NCBI GenBank assembly: GCA_013414665.1
Contig: CP058703.1
Location: 4,049,432-4,055,014, forward strand
DNA from: Cyclobacteriaceae bacterium
GTDB taxonomy: Bacteria; Bacteroidota; Bacteroidia; Cytophagales; Cyclobacteriaceae
Reading direction: 5' to 3'
DNA: 5,583 nt
Each line of letters opens with the position of its first letter. Position 1 is the first letter of the stretch. The position numbers and the translations under genes were made by a program. The notes under the pieces are model-generated. The model was not told where the DNA came from, did not search any database, and saw only the letters and a program-made list of their open reading frames with translations. Shown here one piece after another: positions 1 through 5,233 of this stretch.

Positions 1-177
1 AAGGGCGATTATACACCAGATGAAGCTCAAATGATGCTGCATCGGAAACCGTACAAACCAACCTATTCGCTTTTCCTGCGAGATAATAACGGCCCGAAAA
101 CTGAATGGGATGATTTTTGGAACGATAGGGCATTAGGATTTCTACTAAATTTTGTTAATTTTATAAAGTCGTTGTAA
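1..177 (+). CDS. 3' end of an unrecognised gene
   Basis: An open frame runs from the first base to a TAA at 175-177, giving 58 residues of a C-terminus whose start lies outside the window. The piece is mixed polar and aromatic, with a DDFW motif about 17 residues before the end and a hydrophobic tail (LGFLLNFVNFIKSL). I recognise no domain, and the tail is too short and amphipathic to call a membrane anchor. The next gene starts about 33 bases downstream on the same strand, so the two could share a transcript. Because the neighbouring gene carries many indels, the true C-terminus could differ from this one. An open frame of 59 codons could also occur by chance, so the call rests on its plausible composition and position. 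Confidence 0.5.
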   Translation, partial: KGDYTPDEAQMMLHRKPYKPTYSLFLRDNNGPKTEWDDFWNDRALGFLLNFVNFIKSL

Positions 178-210
178 GCGTTTCTGGCATCAGATAATCC
201 CTTTCTGCCT

Positions 211-287
211 ATGTCCGGACAAATGGTTGCTAAAACAAAATTCTTTTTTATTGCTGCGCTATACTCTTAGCGTTGCAGGCTCCGGCA
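211..287 (+). other. Sec signal peptide, split by a frameshift
   Basis: From ATG 211 (or ATG 223) the frame reads a basic start (MVAKTK) and a hydrophobic core (FFFIAAL), then hits a stop at 268-270. In the next frame the core continues as LLALQAPAQD. Together they make a normal signal peptide with likely cleavage after APA, before QD. One missing base between about 244 and 262 explains the break. Candidate places are the T run at 244-249 or the sequence just before ATACTC. No strong ribosome binding site decides between the two ATGs; the second gives the more typical short basic N-terminus. Confidence 0.75.
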
Positions 288-494
288 CAGGATAATCCTC
301 CTTTAATCGGTTTTGACATTAAGCCTTCAAACAGTGGCCCTTCTTTCGTTACGGATATAACCAGGGATGCTTCGGGTAATATATATGTTGCCGGAGTATT
401 CTATGGAACTATGGAAGCTTATGGCCTGACTAGTGCAGGAAGTAATGATATTTTTTTGCAAAATTTAATTCACTGGTTCCTTGGTGTGGATTAA
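273..494 (+). CDS. fragment: mature N-terminus and first beta-propeller repeat
   Basis: This frame is open from 234 and stops at 492-494. The apparent start at 273 is a TTG inside the signal peptide, so it is not a true start. The mature protein begins QDNPPLIGFD and enters the first SBBP-like repeat, with the blade motif GNIYVAGVFYGT and then AGSNDIFLQ. True coding in this frame ends near 462. Adding one A there and one G near 476 yields KFNSLGSLVWIKRMGG, the usual repeat continuation, in place of the out-of-frame tail that runs to the TAA. The link into the next frames (464-477, then 478-564) is therefore well supported. Confidence 0.7.
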   Translation: MQAPAQDNPPLIGFDIKPSNSGPSFVTDITRDASGNIYVAGVFYGTMEAYGLTSAGSNDIFLQNLIHWFLGVD

Positions 495-565
495 AAGAAT
501 GGGAGGTACAGGTGATGATCAGGCTATGACTATTTCATTTGATCAGACCGGGTCGACTATTTTTT

Positions 566-1417
566 AGGGGTTTATTTAGTGGTACCGTTGATTTCGATCC
601 TAACGCGGGAACTGCGTCATTAACTTCTGGTGGTGGCAGAGATGCTTTCCTTGGAAGGTATACTACGGACGGTGCTTATATGTGGATTGGTAATATTAGC
701 GGAACCGCTGAGGCTCAGATAAGAGACATTGTCTGCACACCCACTACTGTTTATGTTACTGGTCTTTTTTATGGTACTGCTGATTTTGGTTTTGGTTCCG
801 GCTTCAATAGTCAAACTTCTTCAGGAGCAAATGATGTTTTTATTGCTGGTTATTTAATGTCAGATGGATCAATAAATAGTATTAGAATAATAGGATCGGC
901 AGTGGGCGAAGATTATGGCTATTCAATTGCAACTGATGCCAGTTCTAACATTTATGTCACGGGAGTTTACAACGGTACTGTAAATTTTGGCAATACGAAC
1001 CTTACTTCCACTGGAAATATGGATATGTTTTGCGCCAAATACACATCAACCCTTTCTCCCGTTTGGGCTGTATCTTCCGGTGTAAATGCAACAAATGATT
1101 TTGGTAAATCAATTACAGTTGATGGATTGGGTAACGTTTATATTACAGGTTCCTGGTACACCGGAGTTTGGATTCAAAATTTAACTCCTCGGGTGTCTCA
1201 CAATGGTCCACTTCTCTTTGTCAGTTTGGAGGCGGTGTTAGCCAGGGCGAAGGTATCTCTGTTAATGCGAATGGGGATGTGGTGGTTGCAGGATACTTTA
1301 CCAGTAGTACAGGTTTCGCAGGGGTATGTGATGGCCCCTATTATTATACTGCACAAGGACCATCCGATTCATTTGTTGCGAAGTATAGCGGTGTTGATGG
1401 TACTTTCAAATGGATGA
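566..1417 (+). CDS. fragment: beta-propeller repeats 2 to 5
   Basis: This is the frame that carries repeats 2 (second half), 3, 4 and the start of 5. The frame is open from before 539, but real coding in it begins near 566 with RGLFSGTVDFDP. The part just upstream (478-564) is read in another frame as WIKRMGG through GSTIF. Coding in this frame ends between 1159 and 1168, after GNVYITGSWYTG. The remaining residues up to the stop at 1415-1417 are out of frame, since the repeat pattern continues in the next frame. No cysteine pairs, metal motifs or catalytic signatures were seen. The entry shift sits in a run of six T at 560-565 and needs one T removed or two added. Confidence 0.7.
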   Translation, partial: RGLFSGTVDFDPNAGTASLTSGGGRDAFLGRYTTDGAYMWIGNISGTAEAQIRDIVCTPTTVYVTGLFYGTADFGFGSGFNSQTSSGANDVFIAGYLMSDGSINSIRIIGSAVGEDYGYSIATDASSNIYVTGVYNGTVNFGNTNLTSTGNMDMFCAKYTSTLSPVWAVSSGVNATNDFGKSITVDGLGNVYITGSWYTGVWIQNLTPRVSHNGPLLFVSLEAVLARAKVSLLMRMGMWWLQDTLPVVQVSQGYVMAPIIILHKDHPIHLLRSIAVLMVLSNG

Positions 1418-1482
1418 AGGTAGTCGCAAACTCGGGGTATGACTTATTTTTTCAATCCTGCTTGATGTTGCCAACAACATAA
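1168..1482 (+). CDS. fragment: end of repeat 5 and repeat 6
   Basis: The frame reads DSKFNSSGVSQWSTSL, the second half of beta-propeller repeat 5, and then repeat 6 (GISVNANGDVVVAGYF through DSFVAKYSGVDG). The TTG at 1168 only marks where the frame becomes useful and is not a start. True coding continues to a T run at 1447-1452. One added T changes the reading to GYDLFFSILLDVANN and then IIVAGYG, which matches the S-I-x-x-D-x-x-x-N-x-x-V-A-G blade pattern. The 10 codons before the stop at 1480-1482 are therefore an artefact of the shift. Frame 3 then carries coding from about 1452 to 1735. Confidence 0.7.
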   Translation: MDSKFNSSGVSQWSTSLCQFGGGVSQGEGISVNANGDVVVAGYFTSSTGFAGVCDGPYYYTAQGPSDSFVAKYSGVDGTFKWMKVVANSGYDLFFQSCLMLPTT

Positions 1483-1547
1483 TTGTAGCGGGGTATGGCA
1501 CAACTCCGGCCAATTATTCACTTCAGATTTCTAAGTATTTTGATGAT

Positions 1548-2252
1548 CCGCCTTCACAACCCACAGGCCTTACTTTTTCAAATTTTACTACTTCAGGGTT
1601 TGACGCTTCGTTTACGCCTACATTTGCTCAAACCATAAATGGAGAGGGTGGTTTTATTGTTGTGCAAAAGGCAGGAAGCGCACCTATGGATATTCCACCC
1701 GATGGTATTTCACCAGAAAGTTATTTTGCCGGGGCGGAGCAGATATACTTGGGAGTAGTAAAGTGGTTGGGTATTCTTATACAGGTTCTGCACCTTCATT
1801 TACTCTAACGAGTGCTACACCAAATACCGAATATCATTATGCTATCTACGCGTTTAATGGTTATGGAAACTATTTGCATGTTAATCCACTGAGAGGAAGT
1901 CAATTTACATTGGCAACCGAACCTACTGCTCAGCCAACTAACCTAACCTTTAATTCAATCACGCAAACTTCTTTCAATGGATCGTTTAATGCAGCATCTG
2001 GTAGCGGCTGGATATTTAGTTCTTCGAAAAGCAGGGTCACCCAACAGGTTTACCCTCCGATGCCACAACTTATACCGTTGGGTCGGTAATTGGCGATGGC
2101 GTTGTAGTTTCTTCAGGATCATCAACAACATTTACTCAGTTGGGATTAACTGCGGGTACAACCTACTTCTATCAGGTTTTTCGTACAACGGTACTGGGCA
2201 ATCATTAAATTACAGAACTACTTCTCCATTATCAAATAGCACAATAACCATT
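1548..2252 (+). other. two long FN3-like modules of the Bacteroidota type
   Basis: Two related modules of about 115-125 residues follow the propeller. The first starts PPSQPTGLTFSNFTTSGFD and the second EPTAQPTNLTFNSITQTSF. Both contain a G-(F/Y)-(I/L)-V-(V/L)-x-(Q/R)-KAGS strand, a long insert with (A/V)G(A/S) and a GSS/GSG turn, then T.LT...(N/G)T.Y.Y..(Y/F).(Y/F)NG. I know this type as a recurring FN3-like module in secreted Bacteroidota proteins, where a P.DGT.Y insert is typical; here the equivalents are PPDGISPESY and PSDATTY. Four shifts fall inside (1731-1736, 2009, 2043, 2177-2181). The last is one T missing, turning VFSYNGTGQ into an out-of-frame tail that stops at 2208. Confidence 0.65.
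1736..2089 (+). CDS. fragment: second half of long FN3-like module 1, start of module 2
   Basis: True coding in this frame runs from about 1736 (GADILGSSKVVGYS) to about 2008 (FNAASGSG). It covers the end of module 1, including TPNTEYHYAIYAFNGYG, and the opening strands of module 2. The preceding part of module 1 (about 1452-1735) is in another frame and lacks its own usable start. After 2008 the protein continues for 11 codons in another frame (GYLVLRKAGSP) and then shifts again near 2043 into GLPSDATTYTVG. The 27 codons to the stop at 2087-2089 are out of frame. The GTG at 1763 is internal and not a real start. Confidence 0.65.
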   Translation, partial: GADILGSSKVVGYSYTGSAPSFTLTSATPNTEYHYAIYAFNGYGNYLHVNPLRGSQFTLATEPTAQPTNLTFNSITQTSFNGSFNAASGSGWIFSSSKSRVTQQVYPPMPQLIPLGR

Positions 2253-2891
2253 CCCTCAAACCCAACAGCAATTTCAGCAAGTGGAGTAGCTCAAACAAGT
2301 TTTACAGCCAATTGGAATAGTTCAGTATCAGCAACGAGTTACCGTTTGGACGTGTCGCCCGATAACTTTTCTACATTTGTATCTGGATATAACAATAGAA
2401 CAGTGACAGGAGTAAGCGAATCGGTTTCCGGATTAAATCCTAATACTACATATAAGTATCGAGTAAGAGCAATCAATGCCTCCGGTGCATCGGGTAATTC
2501 AAATGAGATATCACAAATAACGGTTACTTCCACACCCGTAGCTATTGCGGCAACAAGCCCATCGCAAACAGGATTTACAGCCAATTGGAATATAGTTGCA
2601 GGTGCTACCGGTTATAAGATTGATGTATCCGATAATACTGGATTTTCAACCTTTGTGACTAATTTTTCAAATAAAGATGTTACCGGTACAACTACTTCGG
2701 TTACGGGGCTTAACAGTGGTGTTACTTACTACTATCGGGTTAGGTCTTATAATTCAGTGGAACTTCCCCTCATTCAAATGTCATTTCACAAATCACCATA
2801 CCCCCAACCCGGTAGCAAATTCGGCAACATTGCCATCACAAACTCAATTCACCGCGAATTGGAGCGTAGCTACCGGAGCATCCAGTTATAG
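2181..2891 (+). CDS. fragment: end of long FN3-like module 2 and classical FN3 modules 1-2
   Basis: Coding enters this frame at about 2181 with SYNGTGQSLNYRTTSP, the end of the second long module. Two classical fibronectin type III modules follow at about 2256-2531 and 2532-2803. Each has the FN3 landmarks: a TSFTANW or TGFTANW strand, SYRLDVS or GYKIDVS, a SGLNPNTTYKYRVRA or TGLNSGVTYYYRVRS segment, and a closing NSNEISQITV-type strand. Real coding ends near 2757, inside the second module; the last 45 codons to the stop at 2891 are out of frame. One added base at 2757 restores NSxGTSPHSN and a second in the C run at 2801-2805 restores ITIPANPVANSA. The frame is open back to before 1977, but only 2010-2042 of that earlier stretch is truly coding. 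Confidence 0.75.
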   Translation, partial: SYNGTGQSLNYRTTSPLSNSTITIPSNPTAISASGVAQTSFTANWNSSVSATSYRLDVSPDNFSTFVSGYNNRTVTGVSESVSGLNPNTTYKYRVRAINASGASGNSNEISQITVTSTPVAIAATSPSQTGFTANWNIVAGATGYKIDVSDNTGFSTFVTNFSNKDVTGTTTSVTGLNSGVTYYYRVRSYNSVELPLIQMSFHKSPYPQPGSKFGNIAITNSIHRELERSYRSIQL

Positions 2892-3626
2892 AGTAGATGT
2901 TTCTTCAGATGGATTTACCAGTTTTGTTTCTGGCTTCAATAACAGAACAGAAACCGGAACAACATTGGTAGTTACGGGTCTCACTCCGGCATAACTTATC
3001 AATATCGGGTACGGGCTGTAAATGCTGCGGGTGTATCAGGTAATTCCAATAGCATCACTCAAATCACAATACCGGCTTCGCCAGTACCAAGCGCATCCGA
3101 ACTGAGCCAAACTGGCTTCAAAATTAACTGGACCAGCGTAGTAGGTGCAGTTGATTATTCTGTTGACTTGTCTCAAGACAATTTTGCCACACTGTTTACT
3201 GGCTATCCAAAATCAGAGACTGCTCCTTCTCATACTGTTACCGGGCTTACACCAGGAACCAACTACCAGTTCAGAATTCGTTCAAGAAACTCCACAGGAA
3301 CTTCACCAAGTTCTTCAGCTATAAATCAGATCACCATACCGGCTAACCCGGTTACCATGGCTTTCTCTAACCCAACCGCAAACTCCTTTATAGCCAACTG
3401 GGATGTAGTTGATGGAGCCGATGGCTATGTGATTGATGTGACTCTTGAAAGTGATAATTTTTCACCGAATCTTCCTAATTATGATGCTAAACAAGTTTCC
3501 AATGTTAGCGATTATGAGGTAAACGGACTAACACCAAACACCAGGTATCGCTATCGTGTACGGGCCTATAATTCGGCTGGGGAATCGGGCAATTCACTCT
3601 CTAAATTAGCGATTACAACCAACGAA
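2256..3626 (+). repeat. five tandem classical FN3 modules
   Basis: The modules lie at about 2256-2531, 2532-2803, 2804-3077, 3078-3344 and 3345-3626. Their F-x-x-N-W cores start at 2301, 2574, 2848, 3117 and 3387. The spacing is 273, 276 (after correction), 270 (after correction) and 270 bases, or 90-92 codons, which is normal for FN3. The first two share an exact 19-base stretch at 2301-2319 and 2574-2592, so these copies arose by fairly recent duplication or conversion. The last two have diverged more (FKINW, FIANW). The linkers read ITIPA, ITIPS or ITVTS. FN3 arrays usually act as spacers or as protein and glycan contact modules; no partner can be named here. Confidence 0.85.
2806..2994 (+). 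CDS. fragment: most of FN3 module 3
   Basis: This frame carries NPVANSATLPSQTQFTANW through TTLVVTGLTP, the bulk of the third classical FN3 module. It ends at an out-of-frame TAA (2992-2994). One added G in the CCGG at 2987-2990 changes the reading to LTPGITYQYRVRAVNAAG, which matches the equivalent strand of every sibling module. The same frame is open further upstream, to 2677, but those codons overlap module 2 in the wrong frame and are not coding. Confidence 0.7.
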   Translation, partial: NPVANSATLPSQTQFTANWSVATGASSYRVDVSSDGFTSFVSGFNNRTETGTTLVVTGLTPA

Positions 3627-4634
3627 AATGGTGGCGGTATTCCCGCGGCTCCCAGTGTTGATATTGTTGATAACCTGAATTCCCAATCTGCAGTAAAAGC
3701 ATCGGTAAAGGATGGCTTTGCACCGATTTCAATAATATTTAAACACCGTAAAATAGCGGAAACCAACTATACTTCTGAGCAACCCACAAATCTGGTAAGT
3801 GCTACCTATGAGGCCGCTATCAATTCATCCTATTTGGATGAAATAGGGATGGAGTATTATTTTGAGGTAACGGATGGATTGAATCGAACAGCTGAAAGTA
3901 ATAAAGGGTATGTCTACAAAACGTTTCCTCTCCAGAGCATTCCTTCATTAGCTTCAGGAGGCACGCTTTCATCCTATCGGATTATTTCAGTGCCGATGAA
4001 ATTAGAATCACATGATATCAGAGACATATTTGCTCCAATTTTATCACTTTACGGAGGCTACAATAAAGAAAAGTGGCGGTTGCTGCGATATCAGAATGGA
4101 AGAAATACCGATTACGATGGCTTGTCAAGAATTGATCAGGGAAAGGGATACTGGTTTAACTCACGTGAGCCGGTAGATATTAAACTTTCTGGTCAGGCTG
4201 TAGCAGCGAACCAATCACCCATTCCAAATGCAATTAGAACGAGGCTGGAATCAGATTGGCAACCCTTATTTTTTGACATAGATTGGGATGACGTTCGCGA
4301 TGCCAATCCTGCGGCCGATGTAGACCAGGATTATCTTGTGTATGATCCTGATAATTTAAATTTCAAACCCTCGGGCTCAATTAAGTCCTGGTCTGGCGGA
4401 TTCATATACGCTAATTCCGCTCAAACACTGAATATTCCTGTAACCCTTAAAAATACCACGGGTGGTCGAACAATATCTATTGAGCAAAGCCATGAATTAG
4501 ATCAACCTGATTGGTTTGTGCCTATTACCCTAGTGCAAAGCGGAAGTATTAATGGTTATAGTGGTTTTGGAATGCACCCCGAAGCGATCATTGAAAAAGA
4601 TCGTTTTGATACACAAACTGCTCCCGGTTTATGA
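2991..4634 (+). CDS. fragment: end of FN3 module 3, FN3 modules 4-5, Ig-like and pre-CTD regions
   Basis: This is the longest piece in a single frame, about 547 codons. It begins ITYQYRVRA inside FN3 module 3 and continues through modules 4 and 5. A short NENGGG linker follows, then an Ig-like module and the first part of the Bacteroidota pre-CTD region. The apparent start at 3168 is a TTG inside module 4. The stop at 4632-4634 results from one missing C at 4623-4625: adding it gives TAPRFMNFLELN, which runs straight into the next fragment. The open frame hides one damaged spot near 4247-4275, where two indels appear to cancel. Fragment length and codon use fit normal expressed protein. Confidence 0.85.
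   Translation: MTYQYRVRAVNAAGVSGNSNSITQITIPASPVPSASELSQTGFKINWTSVVGAVDYSVDLSQDNFATLFTGYPKSETAPSHTVTGLTPGTNYQFRIRSRNSTGTSPSSSAINQITIPANPVTMAFSNPTANSFIANWDVVDGADGYVIDVTLESDNFSPNLPNYDAKQVSNVSDYEVNGLTPNTRYRYRVRAYNSAGESGNSLSKLAITTNENGGGIPAAPSVDIVDNLNSQSAVKASVKDGFAPISIIFKHRKIAETNYTSEQPTNLVSATYEAAINSSYLDEIGMEYYFEVTDGLNRTAESNKGYVYKTFPLQSIPSLASGGTLSSYRIISVPMKLESHDIRDIFAPILSLYGGYNKEKWRLLRYQNGRNTDYDGLSRIDQGKGYWFNSREPVDIKLSGQAVAANQSPIPNAIRTRLESDWQPLFFDIDWDDVRDANPAADVDQDYLVYDPDNLNFKPSGSIKSWSGGFIYANSAQTLNIPVTLKNTTGGRTISIEQSHELDQPDWFVPITLVQSGSINGYSGFGMHPEAIIEKDRFDTQTAPGL
3639..3932 (+). other. Ig-like beta-sandwich module
   Basis: After the glycine-rich linker the sequence opens IPAAPSVDIVDN and runs about 98 residues, including IIFKHRKIAETNY and a closing MEYYFEVTDGLNRTAES strand. 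This looks like an extracellular beta-sandwich module of the kind that puts a Y-x-(F/V)-x-V-x-D-x-x-G strand near its end. It differs from the preceding FN3 copies in lacking the ANW core and the YRVRA strand. I cannot assign it to a named family without a profile search. Confidence 0.5.
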
Positions 4635-4940
4635 ATTTCCTCGAATTAAATTCTTATCACAATGAAGCTTTTACGCCTCGCTTTGCCCGAGATGTTGTTC
4701 CCTCGGCCCAGAGTTATGTTTGGACGTTTCATGTTGAGTCAAGCGTTAAAGGATCAAGAGCTATTTTAGAGTGGAATCCTTCGCTGTTTGGCAATAATGC
4801 GGCTCAACTTTTTTGTATGATGCTGAATCGAATGAGTTGATTGATATGAAGAAGACTTCAATTTATTCGTTTCAAATAAATACGAACAAGATCATAAAAT
4901 TTATTTATGGCGCAGATGAAAAGTCTTTGCGTCCAGAAAG
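3933..4940 (+). other. Bacteroidota pre-CTD region of T9SS cargo
   Basis: This region precedes the sorting domain and follows a pattern I know from large T9SS cargo proteins. It has SYRIISVPM, KWRLLRYQNGRN, a QGKGYWFNSREPVDI strand, then a conserved W-N-x-I-G-N-P box (damaged here, near 4250-4275), DIDWDDV, WSGGFIYAN, PRFMNFLELN, FTPRFARDVVPS, YVWTFHVESS, ILEWNPSLFG, LFLYDAESNELIDMKK and SIYSFQIN. Two frame changes lie inside, at 4623-4627 and 4809-4814. The region is expected to be extracellular, probably a beta-rich unit close to the sorting domain. I know of no assigned activity. Confidence 0.6.
4628..4840 (+). CDS. fragment: middle of the pre-CTD region
   Basis: Coding enters this frame at about 4628 with FMNFLELNSYHNEAFTPRF and continues to LFGNNAAQLF. 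It joins the previous fragment through one missing C at 4623-4625. It joins the next through one missing T in the run at 4809-4814, where the added T yields QLFLYDAESNELIDMKK. The last nine codons before the stop at 4838-4840 are out of frame. The ATG at 4631 is internal and is not a start. Confidence 0.75.
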   Translation, partial: FMNFLELNSYHNEAFTPRFARDVVPSAQSYVWTFHVESSVKGSRAILEWNPSLFGNNAAQLFCMMLNRMS

Positions 4941-5214
4941 TGATGCAATTGGGAAAGCGTACCCGAATCCTTTCATTGTCTATACCACTATTCCATTCTT
5001 TGCAGGTCCGGTGGATGGCCATATTGAGATAGCTGTGTATGATTTAATGGGTAAACGAATTAAGGATCTTGTTAACAACCGGTTTGAACCCGGATATTAT
5101 GAAACTACCTGGGATGGTACTGATTCTCAAAATCACAGAGTTTCACAAGGTATATACCTGTATCAAATGATATCAGGAGATAACCGAAGGATTGGAAGAA
5201 TAATTGTCCGATAA
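4813..5214 (+). CDS. fragment: end of pre-CTD region and T9SS sorting domain
   Basis: This frame holds the last 133 residues and the genuine stop (TAA, 5212-5214). It opens YDAESNELIDMKKTSIYSF, the end of the pre-CTD region, and passes through FIYGADEKSLRPESD to the sorting domain. The TTG at 4813 is internal. The piece has no frameshift of its own and ends with the basic tail GRIIVR, typical of type A sorting domains. The next gene starts 19 bases later. Confidence 0.8.
   Translation: MYDAESNELIDMKKTSIYSFQINTNKIIKFIYGADEKSLRPESDAIGKAYPNPFIVYTTIPFFAGPVDGHIEIAVYDLMGKRIKDLVNNRFEPGYYETTWDGTDSQNHRVSQGIYLYQMISGDNRRIGRIIVR
4945..5211 (+). other. type A T9SS C-terminal sorting domain
   Basis: The last 89 residues have the usual landmarks: KAYPNPF at the start, IEIAVYDLMGKRIKDLVN in the middle, then PGYYETTWDGTDSQNHRVSQ, GIYLYQM and the closing RRIGRIIVR. 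The middle and late parts also resemble the FlgD Ig-like fold (W-D-G-x-D with G-x-Y). In T9SS cargo this domain directs passage across the outer membrane and is normally cleaved, with the protein released or attached to surface lipopolysaccharide. It is the clearest functional and taxonomic marker in the window. Confidence 0.92.
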
Positions 5215-5221
5215 GGAAGTA

Positions 5222-5226
5222 AAGGA
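5222..5226 (+). promoter_or_regulatory. possible ribosome binding site of the downstream gene
   Basis: AAGGA lies 7 bases before ATG 5234, inside the 19-base gap after the large gene. Bacteroidota use Shine-Dalgarno sites weakly, so this supports the start without proving it. The gap is too short to hold an obvious terminator or promoter, which favours a shared transcript. Confidence 0.4.
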
Positions 5227-5233
5227 ATTAATT

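Larger units (their letters stand above)
312..1541 (+). repeat. about seven SBBP-like beta-propeller repeats
   Basis: After frame correction the protein repeats a pattern of about 50-65 residues: D..GN.YV.G.F.GT.(D/N)FG, a loop, (S/G)(G/A).(D).F..KY, then a segment ending in W. Cores visible are GNIYVAGVFYGT, STIF-RGLFSGTVDFDP, TTVYVTGLFYGTADFG, SNIYVTGVYNGTVNFG, GNVYITGSWYTGV, GDVVVAGYFTSS and NNIIVAGYGTT. The fifth copy is clearly short and the seventh is also reduced. Such repeats are common in secreted Bacteroidota proteins and are thought to fold into beta-propellers. Six to eight blades are usual, so this set could make one propeller. The assignment is by pattern and was not checked against a profile. 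Confidence 0.75.
211..5214 (+). pseudogene. giant secreted SBBP/FN3 protein with T9SS sorting domain, broken by frameshifts
   Basis: One coding region is split over all three plus-strand frames. Its order is signal peptide, about seven beta-propeller (SBBP-like) repeats, two long FN3-like modules, five classical FN3 modules, an Ig-like module, a pre-CTD region and a type A T9SS sorting domain. Frame changes occur near 244-262, 462, 476, 565, 1160-1168, 1447-1452, 1731-1736, 2009, 2043, 2177-2181, 2757, 2801-2805, 2987-2990, 4623-4627 and 4809-4814. Conserved motifs continue directly across each one. Most need one added base, usually in a homopolymer; those at 565, 2009 and 2043 need one removed (or two added). 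The corrected length is about 1,674 residues. The likely role is a surface or extracellular binding protein; no enzyme motif was seen. It may be an intact gene with sequencing errors rather than a true pseudogene. ATG 211 and ATG 223 share a frame and either could be the start. Confidence 0.85.

Noticed and set aside
178..210. Promoter or terminator between the first two genes
   Set aside because: The 33-base gap shows no clear hairpin with a T tail. The AT-rich stretch before it (150-170) has no convincing Bacteroidota TTTG / TAnnTTTG pair.
620..814. 64-codon minus-strand open frame
   Set aside because: It lies opposite well-conserved beta-propeller repeats and shows no domain or signal of its own.
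2339..2584. 81-codon minus-strand open frame
   Set aside because: It lies opposite FN3 modules 1-2, whose plus-strand protein is clearly conserved.
2256..3626. CRISPR-like or noncoding repeat array
   Set aside because: The period is about 270 bases and the copies encode FN3 modules. They are protein repeats, not short direct repeats with spacers.
3566..3766. 66-codon minus-strand open frame
   Set aside because: It lies opposite the end of FN3 module 5 and the Ig-like module, with no independent support.
211..5214. Programmed frameshifting or phase variation at homopolymers
   Set aside because: There are about fifteen shifts in both directions, in short runs of at most six bases, without slippery-site or structure signatures. 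A switch would need one or two sites.
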